From a virus, in the IMG/VR virus record IMGVR_UViG_3300035190_000162, positions 1-20,473 of that record: a DNA stretch of 20,473 nt, one strand, 5' to 3'. Shown piece after piece: positions 15,088 through 20,473 of the stretch. The notes beneath the pieces were generated by a model, which saw only the letters and a program-made list of their open reading frames with translations, searched no databases and was not told where the DNA came from. Each line of letters starts with the position of its first letter. Position 1 is the first letter of the stretch. The position numbers were made by a program, and so were the translations under genes.

Positions 15088-15558
15088 TTATTTAGGTTGT
15101 TGCAGTGTTTGTGAAATCTTGGCTAAAGTAGTGAACCCTCTTAGGTTCAGATACTCATTTAGACTAATTAACATTTGGTTTAACTTCTTGTCATAGCCTA
15201 AAGTGTTAGAGCATCGTTTCGTCGCGTGGATTACCGATGCGTGGTGGCGGTTAAAAATCGCGGCTAATCTTGTTAGCGTCATTCGCTGCGAGAATTCCAT
15301 TTGAATACAGTAAAGGGCAATGTGTCTTATGTAAACGATGTCCTGCAACCTGCTCTTACTTTGGATTTCTTTCATTCCAATACTGTGATAACACTGTGAC
15401 CATTCGCAGATGGCGGATATGAACTTGGATAGTTCGATATCGTCTACGGTTGAGTGGTCGCGCGACTTGTTCTGAGCGATTATTAACTCAATGAACTCCT
15501 GCTTATTCGCATCCTTCACCATCGGTAGAAGTGTGTTTATGTCTATACTCATTTTCAA
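15088..15558 (-). CDS. DnaA domain IV-like DNA-binding protein
   Basis: A 156-residue protein whose residues 68-118 match the C-terminal DNA-binding domain of the bacterial initiator DnaA. It has the basic loop and helix KSRLQDIVYIRHIALYCI, then the HTH TLTRLAAIFNRHHASVIHATKRC. In DnaA the corresponding signature is FGxRDHSTVxHA; here it reads FNRHHASVIHA, so the Asp and Thr are changed while the flanking pattern is kept. There is no AAA+ domain. The N-terminal 60 residues are helical. Such stand-alone domains occur in phages and may bind an origin or DnaA boxes, or modulate host DnaA. The start overlaps the upstream HTH gene by 56 bases. Confidence 0.8.
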   Translation of the reverse strand: MKMSIDINTLLPMVKDANKQEFIELIIAQNKSRDHSTVDDIELSKFISAICEWSQCYHSIGMKEIQSKSRLQDIVYIRHIALYCIQMEFSQRMTLTRLAAIFNRHHASVIHATKRCSNTLGYDKKLNQMLISLNEYLNLRGFTTLAKISQTLQQPK

Positions 15559-15769
15559 TTAATTGTATTAGTTCGTTAATGTTAGTGCCAGTATGCGCAG
15601 CGACTTTCATTATCTGAAGTGCTGACATCTGTTGGGGTTGATTCGCGTAATGCGTGGCGGTGTTTCGGCAGACCTTAAGAAACGTGCCGAAGTTCGACAC
15701 GCTCTTAAAGTTTTGCTTCACAAACACCCTAAAATCAGAAAGGCAAATCTGAGTAGTCTTCTGTGTCAT
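15503..15769 (-). CDS. Small helix-turn-helix protein, possible regulator
   Basis: An 88-residue protein from the ATG at 15769. The frame is open to 15907, but that extension is the wrong-frame shadow of the SSB-like gene. Residues 9-65 (LSDFRVFVKQNFKSVSNFGTFLKVCRNTATHYANQPQQMSALQIMKVAAHTGTNINELI; key features are VSNFGTFLKV, RNTATHYAN and SALQIMKVAAHTG) have the spacing of an XRE/Cro-like helix-turn-helix. It overlaps the upstream gene by 35 bases and the downstream gene by 56 bases. It could be the protein that binds the palindrome at the leftward promoter, but that is speculation. Confidence 0.65.
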   Translation of the reverse strand: MTQKTTQICLSDFRVFVKQNFKSVSNFGTFLKVCRNTATHYANQPQQMSALQIMKVAAHTGTNINELIQLIENEYRHKHTSTDGEGCE

Positions 15770-16397
15770 TAGGTCGGGGGTCTTCTTGTGGTTTAATAGG
15801 TTGAACTGTTCTTGACTTCGCGGCAAGTTCTGCCTGAATCTTTCCGTACTCTGGAGTGGCAGCCATTTGGTCTTGCAAGAACTTCGGCAGTTCATTAAAC
15901 AATTCAAAGTTAAAGTTGTCGTAACTCAATATCTTACTTGAATTGAATTGATCGGGACAAGTCATTCCTTTCATCACGGGCGCAATCGCTGCAATGTTTG
16001 AGTAGGTCTTGCCTTCCTTTACCGTGTGAGTGACAGTTATCATACCTGCCGCACCCAAAAGGTTTGACACATCGAATCGCTTTGCTTCATCTTCTGTAAA
16101 GGTCTTGCCTCTCCAGTTCTCCAAAAACTTGCGAAGTCCTGCTTTCTCGTGCATTGATAAAGTGAATGTCTTGCTGATAGACATCGGCTGCTCACCGTTC
16201 TCAGGCTTGAATGTTCTGAGTTCGTTTGGTAGTTCAAAGCTTAGACGAACTTTCTTGCTCACTTTACTTTGACCTTCCCACGTTTCTGCGACTGACCCAA
16301 TTTCAATCATTGAGTAGCATCGTGCCACTTGAAGTCCTGCAGGGATCAATTCTCTTTCGAAATTTCCACCGCCATTGTTTTCTGCTAAAATTGCCAT
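15735..16397 (-). CDS. Single-stranded DNA-binding-like protein
   Basis: A 220-residue protein that starts MAILAENNGGGNFERELIPAG and continues with ARCYSMIEIG, KVSKKVRLSFELP, SISKTFTLSMHEKAGLRKFLENWRG and FDVSNLLGAAGMITVTHTV. I recognise this pattern from a phage family associated with replication and recombination genes. The last ten residues DTEDYSDLPF form an acidic tail ending in the hydrophobic LPF, as in the C-terminal peptide of SSB proteins that docks partner proteins. It most likely coats single-stranded DNA during phage replication. Between the core and the tail lies a low-complexity linker with many Gln, Lys and Pro residues. Confidence 0.75.
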   Translation of the reverse strand: MAILAENNGGGNFERELIPAGLQVARCYSMIEIGSVAETWEGQSKVSKKVRLSFELPNELRTFKPENGEQPMSISKTFTLSMHEKAGLRKFLENWRGKTFTEDEAKRFDVSNLLGAAGMITVTHTVKEGKTYSNIAAIAPVMKGMTCPDQFNSSKILSYDNFNFELFNELPKFLQDQMAATPEYGKIQAELAAKSRTVQPIKPQEDPRPNDTEDYSDLPF

Positions 16398-16407
16398 TTG
16401 CTTTTAT

Positions 16408-16791
16408 TTATTTAATTGTTACTGATATAGTTGATTTTCCTTCTACTTTCTTTGCAGGTTCAATCTGCAAACCATCTTCATCAAACATCGTTGAGTTGTT
16501 GGCTAGTTGTGCGAGTTCCTGCATCGTCTTAAGCTTTGCTGACAGATGGTTGACTTGGATACAGTTTGAATAGTCCCATCGCGAAGCAGCGTTTTTGAGT
16601 TCAACCTTTGCACCAAACTTATCAAAGGTTCTTTCGCCGTATCTTGATGCTTCATCGAGTGCGTATGGCTGCACGTTAGCTATTACAGATGCTAGTGCCT
16701 TCTCTAGTTTTTTAAGATTGATATAGGCTTCAAGTGCGTTTGCGCTGCCGTCTATCACTTGTTGTTGTAGTTCGAATAGTGTGTCTATCAT
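16408..16791 (-). CDS. Conserved early phage protein, unknown function
   Basis: A 127-residue protein, helical in its first half (LFELQQQVIDGSANALEAYINLKKLEKALASVI). It then has YALDEASRYGERTFDKFGAKVELKNAASRWDYSNC, a pattern familiar from small proteins next to SSB-like genes in phages of Bacteroidota. The C-terminus is KKVEGKSTISVTIK. No catalytic motif is visible. It lies 10 bases before the SSB-like gene, suggesting an accessory role in DNA metabolism, but nothing more can be said. Confidence 0.65.
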   Translation of the reverse strand: MIDTLFELQQQVIDGSANALEAYINLKKLEKALASVIANVQPYALDEASRYGERTFDKFGAKVELKNAASRWDYSNCIQVNHLSAKLKTMQELAQLANNSTMFDEDGLQIEPAKKVEGKSTISVTIK

Positions 16792-16801
16792 TGTATTGTG
16801 T

Positions 16802-17041
16802 TTATAAGTTAATTATTTCATTTGCTTGTTCTGCGAAAGCAGGTGAGAAGGTTAGTTCTGAGATGTCAATCTCACCGTCTTCAACTGTGCCTGAGAATGT
16901 AATTACCCATCCATTCCAATCTATTTGTTGGTCTGTTATGTACGGCACTTCGTCTGCTTGTGCTTCGGCAAAAGCATCACGGATGCGTTTTGAAATTTCA
17001 TGCATTTCTGCCTTGTTGATGTATGGTGTGAACTCTATCAT
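16802..17041 (-). CDS. Small acidic early protein, unknown function
   Basis: A 79-residue acidic protein with a helical first third (NKAEMHEISKRIRDAFAEAQ), then WNGWVITFSGTVEDGEIDISELTFSPAF. Its ATG overlaps the stop of the upstream 51-residue gene (ATGA) and it ends 10 bases before the next gene. No domain is recognised. Acidic, short and early-expressed is a common profile for host-takeover or anti-defence proteins, but no such function can be claimed. Confidence 0.65.
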   Translation of the reverse strand: MIEFTPYINKAEMHEISKRIRDAFAEAQADEVPYITDQQIDWNGWVITFSGTVEDGEIDISELTFSPAFAEQANEIINL

Positions 17042-17193
17042 ATCTCTTTAAGTGTTTCGATTATTGATTTCTTTAATCTGTCGTATGGTGTTGACTTGGT
17101 AGCTTCCGCAATGTAATTGCTTTGTTCGTTGTAGTTCAATCGGTCAACTGGTGTGTGTGATGATTGAACGCAGATGAATTTTCGTGTTGTCAT
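17038..17193 (-). CDS. Small early protein (51 residues), unknown function
   Basis: Starts MTTRKFICVQSSHTPVDRLN and ends LKKSIIETLKEI. Both ends overlap neighbours by ATGA (17190-17193 and 17038-17041), which is strong support for a real, translationally coupled gene. No domain is recognised. Confidence 0.6.
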   Translation of the reverse strand: MTTRKFICVQSSHTPVDRLNYNEQSNYIAEATKSTPYDRLKKSIIETLKEI

Positions 17194-17537
17194 TTTCTTA
17201 ATTGTTTTTTGATTTGGTTGTCGATTAATAGTGGGGAATCAGATTCAAGGAATTGATCTACACCCGCCACCCAAACTTCATAAAGTCTGTCAAACTCTGA
17301 CTCGTCCGAGTCAAGCGGACAACTGAACTCGCAATTCGCTTGAGTTGTTTGTTCGTCCAATACTATTAAATGAACTTTGCAAGTAGTTGGATATTTACCA
17401 AACACTAGGCTGCTAGATTCTTGTTTTGTGTTTATCCAGCTGATAGTGTTAGTTGGGTCGCTCATTGGTTCGTAAACTCTTACGTTGTCAAAAACTCTCT
17501 GAGCAAGTGTGATGAAATGTTGAAATGGTGTGTTCAT
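17190..17537 (-). CDS. Early phage protein, unknown function
   Basis: A 115-residue acidic protein (starting MNTPFQHFITLAQRVFDNVRVY, with SSSLVFGKYPTTCKVHLIVLDEQTTQANCEFSCPLDSDESEFDRLYEVWVAGVDQF split into beta and helical parts). The alternating strands followed by an acidic helix suggest a small alpha/beta fold. It has an A-rich leader (AAACACACAACAATG) and overlaps the next gene by ATGA. No known family can be named. Confidence 0.65.
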   Translation of the reverse strand: MNTPFQHFITLAQRVFDNVRVYEPMSDPTNTISWINTKQESSSLVFGKYPTTCKVHLIVLDEQTTQANCEFSCPLDSDESEFDRLYEVWVAGVDQFLESDSPLLIDNQIKKQLRK

Positions 17538-17565
17538 TGTTGTGTGTTTTATTGTTTGTTGATTA

Positions 17566-17745
17566 TTAAATTGATTTCAAATAATTTTCTAAAGGAATAA
17601 TGTTAGTGCTGCTAATAGCATTTTCAATACTGTCATATAAAAAATTTCTTGATGTTCCGTGATAATTTACTTTACCGCTTACATATCCGTTTTCAATAGT
17701 TACTTGAACGCTAAAGTTTGAATTGATTGTGATTGTGTGTGTCAT
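17566..17745 (-). CDS. First gene of the leftward early operon (59 residues), unknown function
   Basis: Starts MTHTITINSNFSVQVTIENG and ends PLENYLKSI. The first half is beta-rich, repeating polar-hydrophobic strands. It is the first gene after the leftward promoter at 17787-17817, with a leader AATAAACACACGACAATG. No domain is recognised. Position suggests an immediate-early product. Confidence 0.55.
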   Translation of the reverse strand: MTHTITINSNFSVQVTIENGYVSGKVNYHGTSRNFLYDSIENAISSTNIIPLENYLKSI

Positions 17746-17786
17746 TGTCGTGTGTTTATTAATTTGTGTATCTTTGTTTTGTTTGA

Positions 17787-17817
17787 CAAATGTACTACAA
17801 CTTTCCGATTGCGCAAA
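17787..17817 (-). promoter_or_regulatory. Leftward Bacteroidota-type promoter
   Basis: On the minus strand a -33 element TTTG (17814-17817) is followed by 19 bases and a perfect -7 element TACATTTG (17787-17794; consensus TAnnTTTG). This is the known Bacteroidota primary sigma-factor promoter form. Transcription should start about 17780 and run through the leftward genes, the first of which starts at 17745. Confidence 0.8.
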
Positions 17818-17828
17818 TATTTGAGCAA
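17809..17828. promoter_or_regulatory. Imperfect 20-bp palindrome over the -33 element (possible operator)
   Basis: TTGCGCAAATATTTGAGCAA is an inverted repeat with 9 of 10 half-site pairs matched and a perfect CAAATATTTG core. It covers the -33 box of the leftward promoter and lies about 40 bases upstream of the rightward VRR-NUC gene. A dimeric repressor here could control the leftward promoter and perhaps rightward transcription as well. Confidence 0.5.
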
Positions 17829-17866
17829 AAAGAATTGTTAAAAAAAGTTAAAATCTGTATAACTGC

Positions 17867-18241
17867 TTGATACTAAATAAGAAACCCATAGGAAAAAAAA
17901 CTACTGAGTATGAAGATTCCGTCCAAAAAGCCGTAATCAACTATCTCAAGTACGCTTATCCAACTGCGCTTTATTGCGCAAGTGCTGGTGGTGTGCGAAC
18001 TTCTTATAAGCAGGCAGTAAAAATGAAGCAGACTGGATATGTCAAAGGCTTTCCTGATCTATTCATCTACGAGTCAAGAAACGGTTACAACGGTCTAGCC
18101 ATCGAACTCAAGACATTGAAAGGTGTTGCATCACCAGAACAGAAGGAATGGAATAAGCGGCTCATAGAACGAGGTTATTCTGCTCACATATGCAAAGGGT
18201 TTGATGCAGCCATTCAAGTGATAGATGCGTATCTAAAATGA
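17867..18241 (+). CDS. VRR-NUC family nuclease
   Basis: A 124-residue stand-alone VRR-NUC protein, a PD-(D/E)XK-type nuclease found in many phages. Key residues are present: Glu16 (EYEDSVQ), the GFPDL motif with Asp64 (residues 61-65), the ExK motif in AIELKTLKG (Glu80, Lys82), and Gln92 in SPEQKEW. Stand-alone members are suggested to cut branched DNA or act in recombination and repair. There is no ATG before residue 53; the first plausible start is the TTG at 17867, with a stop 18 bases upstream. The gene ends in an ATGA overlap with the sigma-like gene. It is the first gene of a rightward early operon. Confidence 0.88.
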   Translation: MILNKKPIGKKTTEYEDSVQKAVINYLKYAYPTALYCASAGGVRTSYKQAVKMKQTGYVKGFPDLFIYESRNGYNGLAIELKTLKGVASPEQKEWNKRLIERGYSAHICKGFDAAIQVIDAYLK

Positions 18242-18732
18242 ATAATCTAACCATCATATACAATAGGCTTAAATCGTCCGCGAATCGGATGACAAAGAAT
18301 AGTTATGATGGGGATGAGTTACTTCATTTCACAATAGAGCACGCTCTCGACCACTCAATGAATCGCATTGACGAATTGTCTCCCGATCAATTATTCAGCT
18401 ATCTGAATAGGGCTATGTGGCTCGGATGGAATAGCAAGACATCAGCATTCAGGCAGGTGTATAAGTTAGACACCGTAGAATTTAGTGAGACATTAATCGA
18501 GTTTGAATCGTTTAACCTGCACGACCGTATCCGCATAGAGAATGTGGACATCGCACTCTCTCGCCTTCCAGACCACGAAAGAATTTTGTTTGAAGCTTAT
18601 CTTGAAGATGACTTTAACTATAAGGAATGGGCAGACATCGCAGGGGTAAGTGTTGAATATATGTATAAGTACATTAACTATATCAAATCTAAAATAAAAA
18701 AGTATGTGGTTCGCACAGGCAAAAGTTATTGA
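18238..18732 (+). CDS. Sigma-factor-like HTH protein
   Basis: A 164-residue protein that resembles a reduced sigma-70-type factor. Residues 25-76 (GDELLHFTIEHALDHS, DQLFSYLNRAMWLGWNSKTSAFRQVYK) are like the region 2 helices in phage-type sigma proteins. Residues 100-155 (VDIALSRLPDHERILFEAYLEDDFNYKEWADIAGVSVEYMYKYINYIKSKIKK; features LPxxERxLFEAY and a KEWADIAGVS turn) match a region 4 helix-turn-helix. It probably redirects transcription or binds phage DNA. Direct sigma activity is not proved, since region 2 is diverged. It overlaps the VRR-NUC gene by ATGA and the following gene by 29 bases. Confidence 0.7.
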   Translation: MNNLTIIYNRLKSSANRMTKNSYDGDELLHFTIEHALDHSMNRIDELSPDQLFSYLNRAMWLGWNSKTSAFRQVYKLDTVEFSETLIEFESFNLHDRIRIENVDIALSRLPDHERILFEAYLEDDFNYKEWADIAGVSVEYMYKYINYIKSKIKKYVVRTGKSY

Positions 18733-19117
18733 GGAGCGTAGGGCTATTTGTTCTGCGTGTAAATTTAGCCAACGAGAAGCTAAAGTCTTGTGGTGTGGTA
18801 AGCCGTTAATCGGTGGCGAAGTGACCTATCGCAAAAAGAAGCACAAACTCTGCGGTTGCAATATGTTTTTAAAGACCGCTTTCAAAAATGTAAAGTGTCC
18901 ACTTGACAAATGGACTAGCGTTGGCAACCTAACACTTGACGAAAAGGATGAGATAAGAACATTCCTTAAAGACATCCATACCGACTACGTGTCGCAGGAG
19001 CAGCTGAAGCAGTTGTATGATTATGCGTCGAAGGCTACTGGACACTATATTGAGCCAACTAAGTGTAGTCCTTGCATCAAAGACTTATTAACGAAATTGC
19101 GAAACGATATTGAATGA
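18704..19117 (+). CDS. Cys-rich, probable zinc-binding phage protein
   Basis: A 137-residue protein. The N-terminal half has CSAC (Cys16, Cys19), WCG (Cys31), then YRKKKHKLCGCNMF (Cys50, Cys52) and KCPLDKW (Cys65). This pattern of paired and single Cys residues, ending in CPLxKW, is shared by a phage protein family common in Bacteroidota phages and probably binds one or two zinc ions. A second CSPC pair (Cys121, Cys124) lies near the C-terminus after a linker helix. It may act with the sigma-like protein next to it, since the two genes overlap by 29 bases. The exact role is unknown. Confidence 0.72.
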   Translation: MWFAQAKVIEERRAICSACKFSQREAKVLWCGKPLIGGEVTYRKKKHKLCGCNMFLKTAFKNVKCPLDKWTSVGNLTLDEKDEIRTFLKDIHTDYVSQEQLKQLYDYASKATGHYIEPTKCSPCIKDLLTKLRNDIE

Positions 19118-19215
19118 GTAAAGATTCGATTTATTTTTGTGATGTATTAAAGCTAACCCTTCCAATGTCGGAATCCATTGAAAGGGTTAAGCAATCGAAA
19201 GTTGAAAGCTTTTGA
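19114..19215 (+). CDS. Very small protein (33 residues), unknown function
   Basis: Starts MSKDSIYFCDVLKLTLPMSE and ends KVESF. The ATG overlaps the upstream stop (ATGA), and the frame ends 4 bases before a terminator, which fits the last gene of the operon. The product is too short to assign. Confidence 0.45.
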   Translation: MSKDSIYFCDVLKLTLPMSESIERVKQSKVESF

Positions 19216-19219
19216 CCTT

Positions 19220-19255
19220 AGCCCCTAGAGATTCCGCTAGGGGCTTTCTTTTTGA
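19220..19255 (+). terminator. Intrinsic terminator ending the rightward early operon
   Basis: Perfect 9-bp stem AGCCCCTAG (19220-19228) with CTAGGGGCT (19237-19245), an 8-base loop, then TTCTTTTT. It closes the VRR-NUC, sigma-like and Cys-rich operon. Confidence 0.9.
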
Positions 19256-19517
19256 TAGATATAGAACAACAAAAGAAACATAAGCATACAAGTGATGATG
19301 GTATGCGCGAACATCGAAACTTGCACAACACCAGTGCTTGGAACGAGCAACTTATGCATTGAAAACAAAGTTAGTTTTTTCTTAGGGGGACTTTTTTCTT
19401 TGTTTTCTTTCTTTCTTTTTTGTCCTTTTTTCTTTCTTTCTTTTCTTTCTTTTTGTTAAATAATCTACAACAGACAAACAATTTACTATAATTGTACTCA
19501 CAAACACAAAAAACACA
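19256..19517. other. Intergenic region with a long polypyrimidine tract
   Basis: Between the terminator and the methyltransferase start there is no convincing gene. Bases 19374-19455 are almost pure T and C on the plus strand, broken only by a GGGGGA (19385-19390) and a few G bases, with repeated TTTC and TTTCTTTC units. A TATAATTG (19483-19490) shortly before the methyltransferase may be a degenerate -7 element, but no partner -33 is visible. A 54-codon frame (19295-19459) crosses the tract, but its Phe, Leu and Ser content follows directly from the pyrimidine bias. Confidence 0.7.
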
Positions 19518-20159
19518 ATGAGTAAAATTGAATTGCATAATGAAGATTGTATGGATATGATGAAAAGATATCCAGACAATTATTTTGAACTTGCTATTGT
19601 TGATCCGCCTTATGGAATTGATAGAAACGGAATGAATATGGGAAATTCCGTGTTTAATAAGGATGATAAAAAATGGGATAAGGAAGTCCCAAGTCAAGAT
19701 TATTTTGATGAATTGTACAGAGTTTCAAAAAACCAAATAATTTGGGGCGGTAATTATTTTAGTTTGCCTTGTAGTCAATATTTTGCAATATGGGATAAGG
19801 GCGAAACTATGTATGGGCGTGACTTCGCCGAGTGTGAATATGCTTGGGTAAGAAAAGGTGGTACGCGTATTTTTAAGCAGAATCCAAATCAAAAGGACAG
19901 AATCCACCCCACTCAAAAACCCATAGCATTATACAAATGGCTTCTATCAAACTACGCCAAACAAGGAGACAACATACTAGACACGCACGGAGGATCAATG
20001 TCTATTGCAATAGCTTGTCACGATTTAGGTTTTGATTTGACACTTTCCGAACTAGACAAAGATTATTTTGAAGCAGGAAAGAAAAGACTTGACAACCATA
20101 GAGCGCAATTCTCATTGTTTCAACCTAATGAATTGACTATGCATCAATCAAATAATTAA
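19518..20159 (+). CDS. DNA adenine methyltransferase, orphan (beta-class order)
   Basis: A 213-residue N6-adenine (or N4-cytosine) DNA methyltransferase. Catalytic motif IV is DPPY (residues 29-32) near the N-terminus. HPTQKP (130-135) marks motif X, and the AdoMet-binding motif I region ILDTHGGSMSIAIACHDLG (153-171) follows with an acidic SELD (177-180). The order IV then X then I is that of beta-class enzymes. Motif I has the phage-like DTHxGS form instead of FxGxG. No restriction gene is next to it, so it probably protects phage DNA from host enzymes or alters gene control. The gene looks more AT-rich than its neighbours. The leader is AACACAATG. Confidence 0.9.
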   Translation: MSKIELHNEDCMDMMKRYPDNYFELAIVDPPYGIDRNGMNMGNSVFNKDDKKWDKEVPSQDYFDELYRVSKNQIIWGGNYFSLPCSQYFAIWDKGETMYGRDFAECEYAWVRKGGTRIFKQNPNQKDRIHPTQKPIALYKWLLSNYAKQGDNILDTHGGSMSIAIACHDLGFDLTLSELDKDYFEAGKKRLDNHRAQFSLFQPNELTMHQSNN

Positions 20160-20160
20160 C

Positions 20161-20168
20161 TACATTTG
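20161..20168 (+). promoter_or_regulatory. Possible Bacteroidota -7 element
   Basis: TACATTTG matches the -7 consensus TAnnTTTG exactly, one base after the methyltransferase stop and 4 bases before the next ATG at 20173. The nearest upstream TTG is about 25 bases away, longer than the usual spacing, so a matching -33 is weak. If used, the transcript would be almost leaderless. Confidence 0.35.
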
Positions 20169-20172
20169 TAAT

Positions 20173-20473
20173 ATGAATGAAGAAACAACACAATCAGAAT
20201 TAACTCAGGAGCAGGTAGCAGACATCACTCTACAAGTGTCAGACTTCGAGATGAACGCACTGGCAAAGATTCTAAAGTCAAAAGACATTACATTTAGAAG
20301 TGAAAGACAACTATCGGCATTCGTCCGTAAACGCCTATTTAAGACATCAGAAGGCAATACGATAACGTATCACTATACGGAACTTGGAAGTAAGAAAAAA
20401 AGGTTCTTATTTCAAATAATCAAAACAATCACTACCAACGAAGAAGGTAGCGCAATTCTTAATTTAAACATTG
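20173..20473 (+). CDS. Start of an unknown protein (3' truncated by the window)
   Basis: The frame is open from ATG 20173 to the end of the window, giving 100 residues so far (MNEETTQSELTQEQVADITL...). The first 20 residues are acidic. They are followed by helical, mixed-charge sequence (NALAKILKSKDITFRSERQL) and then basic strands (KKKRFLFQIIKTI). No domain can be named from the visible part. It follows the methyltransferase with a 13-base gap. Confidence 0.6.
   Translation, partial: MNEETTQSELTQEQVADITLQVSDFEMNALAKILKSKDITFRSERQLSAFVRKRLFKTSEGNTITYHYTELGSKKKRFLFQIIKTITTNEEGSAILNLNI

Noticed and set aside
15445-15462. RDHSTV sequence in the N-terminal part of the DnaA-like protein as the true DnaA signature
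   Set aside because: It is outside the helix-turn-helix context; the matching position is NRHHASVIHA at residues 103-112. Probably coincidental, but noted in the findings.
15770-15907. N-terminal extension of the 88-residue HTH protein
   Set aside because: The extension lies wholly in the SSB-like gene, is low in domain character and is a different-frame shadow of it.
19295-19459. 54-codon frame giving a Phe/Leu-rich product
   Set aside because: The hydrophobic half is simply the translation of the T/C tract; there is no coupling or leader, although a small membrane protein cannot be fully excluded.
19371-19697. Lysine-rich frame on the minus strand
   Set aside because: It is the reverse complement of the polypyrimidine tract plus methyltransferase coding sequence, with poly-Lys due to A/G bias.
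1-20473. CRISPR array, tRNA, rRNA, insertion sequence, integrase or attachment site
   Set aside because: No spaced direct repeats, cloverleaf-like sequence, transposase or recombinase motif was seen by reading both strands.

Overview
This window looks like part of a tailed double-stranded DNA phage (or prophage) genome infecting a member of the Bacteroidota. Three things point there. Start codons lack Shine-Dalgarno sequences and are instead preceded by A-rich leaders, often ending in ACACAATG. The one clear promoter has the Bacteroidota form, TTTG-N19-TACATTTG. Several proteins match families common in phages of these bacteria: an XkdF-type protease followed by a scaffold-like protein, a portal with a Cys/His-rich C-terminal extension, and a protein with only the DnaA DNA-binding domain.

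Layout. (1) 1-10090, rightward: structural and lysis genes. These are the end of an unknown gene, a small membrane protein, a tape-measure-like protein, prohead protease, scaffold-like protein, major capsid protein, a putative tail protein, an unknown protein, portal, head-tail connector candidate, a tiny basic protein, holin, T7-lysozyme-type amidase, a metallophosphoesterase and a small protein. Strong intrinsic terminators sit between several of these genes with little room for new promoters. (2) 17745-10082, leftward: four or five small early proteins, an unknown conserved protein, an SSB-like protein, an HTH protein, a DnaA domain IV-like protein, two probable replication proteins, an HNH/AP2 endonuclease, the large terminase, an unknown 333-residue protein, and then a pair of overlapping membrane/coiled-coil genes that resemble spanins and converge on the rightward block. 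(3) 17867-20473, rightward: VRR-NUC nuclease, sigma-like HTH protein, Cys-rich protein, a 33-codon gene, a polypyrimidine tract, a DNA adenine methyltransferase, and the start of an unknown gene.

How it fits together. The divergent region at about 17746-17866 is the apparent control point. It holds the leftward promoter, and a 20-bp imperfect palindrome covers that promoter's -33 element. Leftward transcription would express replication, recombination and packaging genes. The rightward genes after 17867 look early or regulatory. The sigma-like protein is a candidate switch to late transcription. The head, tail and lysis block is the late region. Lysis appears split: holin and endolysin are on the plus strand, and the spanin candidates are on the minus strand, with the two convergent blocks overlapping by 9 bp.

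No tRNA, CRISPR array, insertion sequence or integrase was seen. No small terminase, polymerase or helicase was recognised. I saw no clearly new multi-gene system. The most interesting signals are an A10 run at a domain boundary in the portal gene, the terminator-punctuated structural operon, the palindrome over the leftward promoter, and the spanin-like pair.
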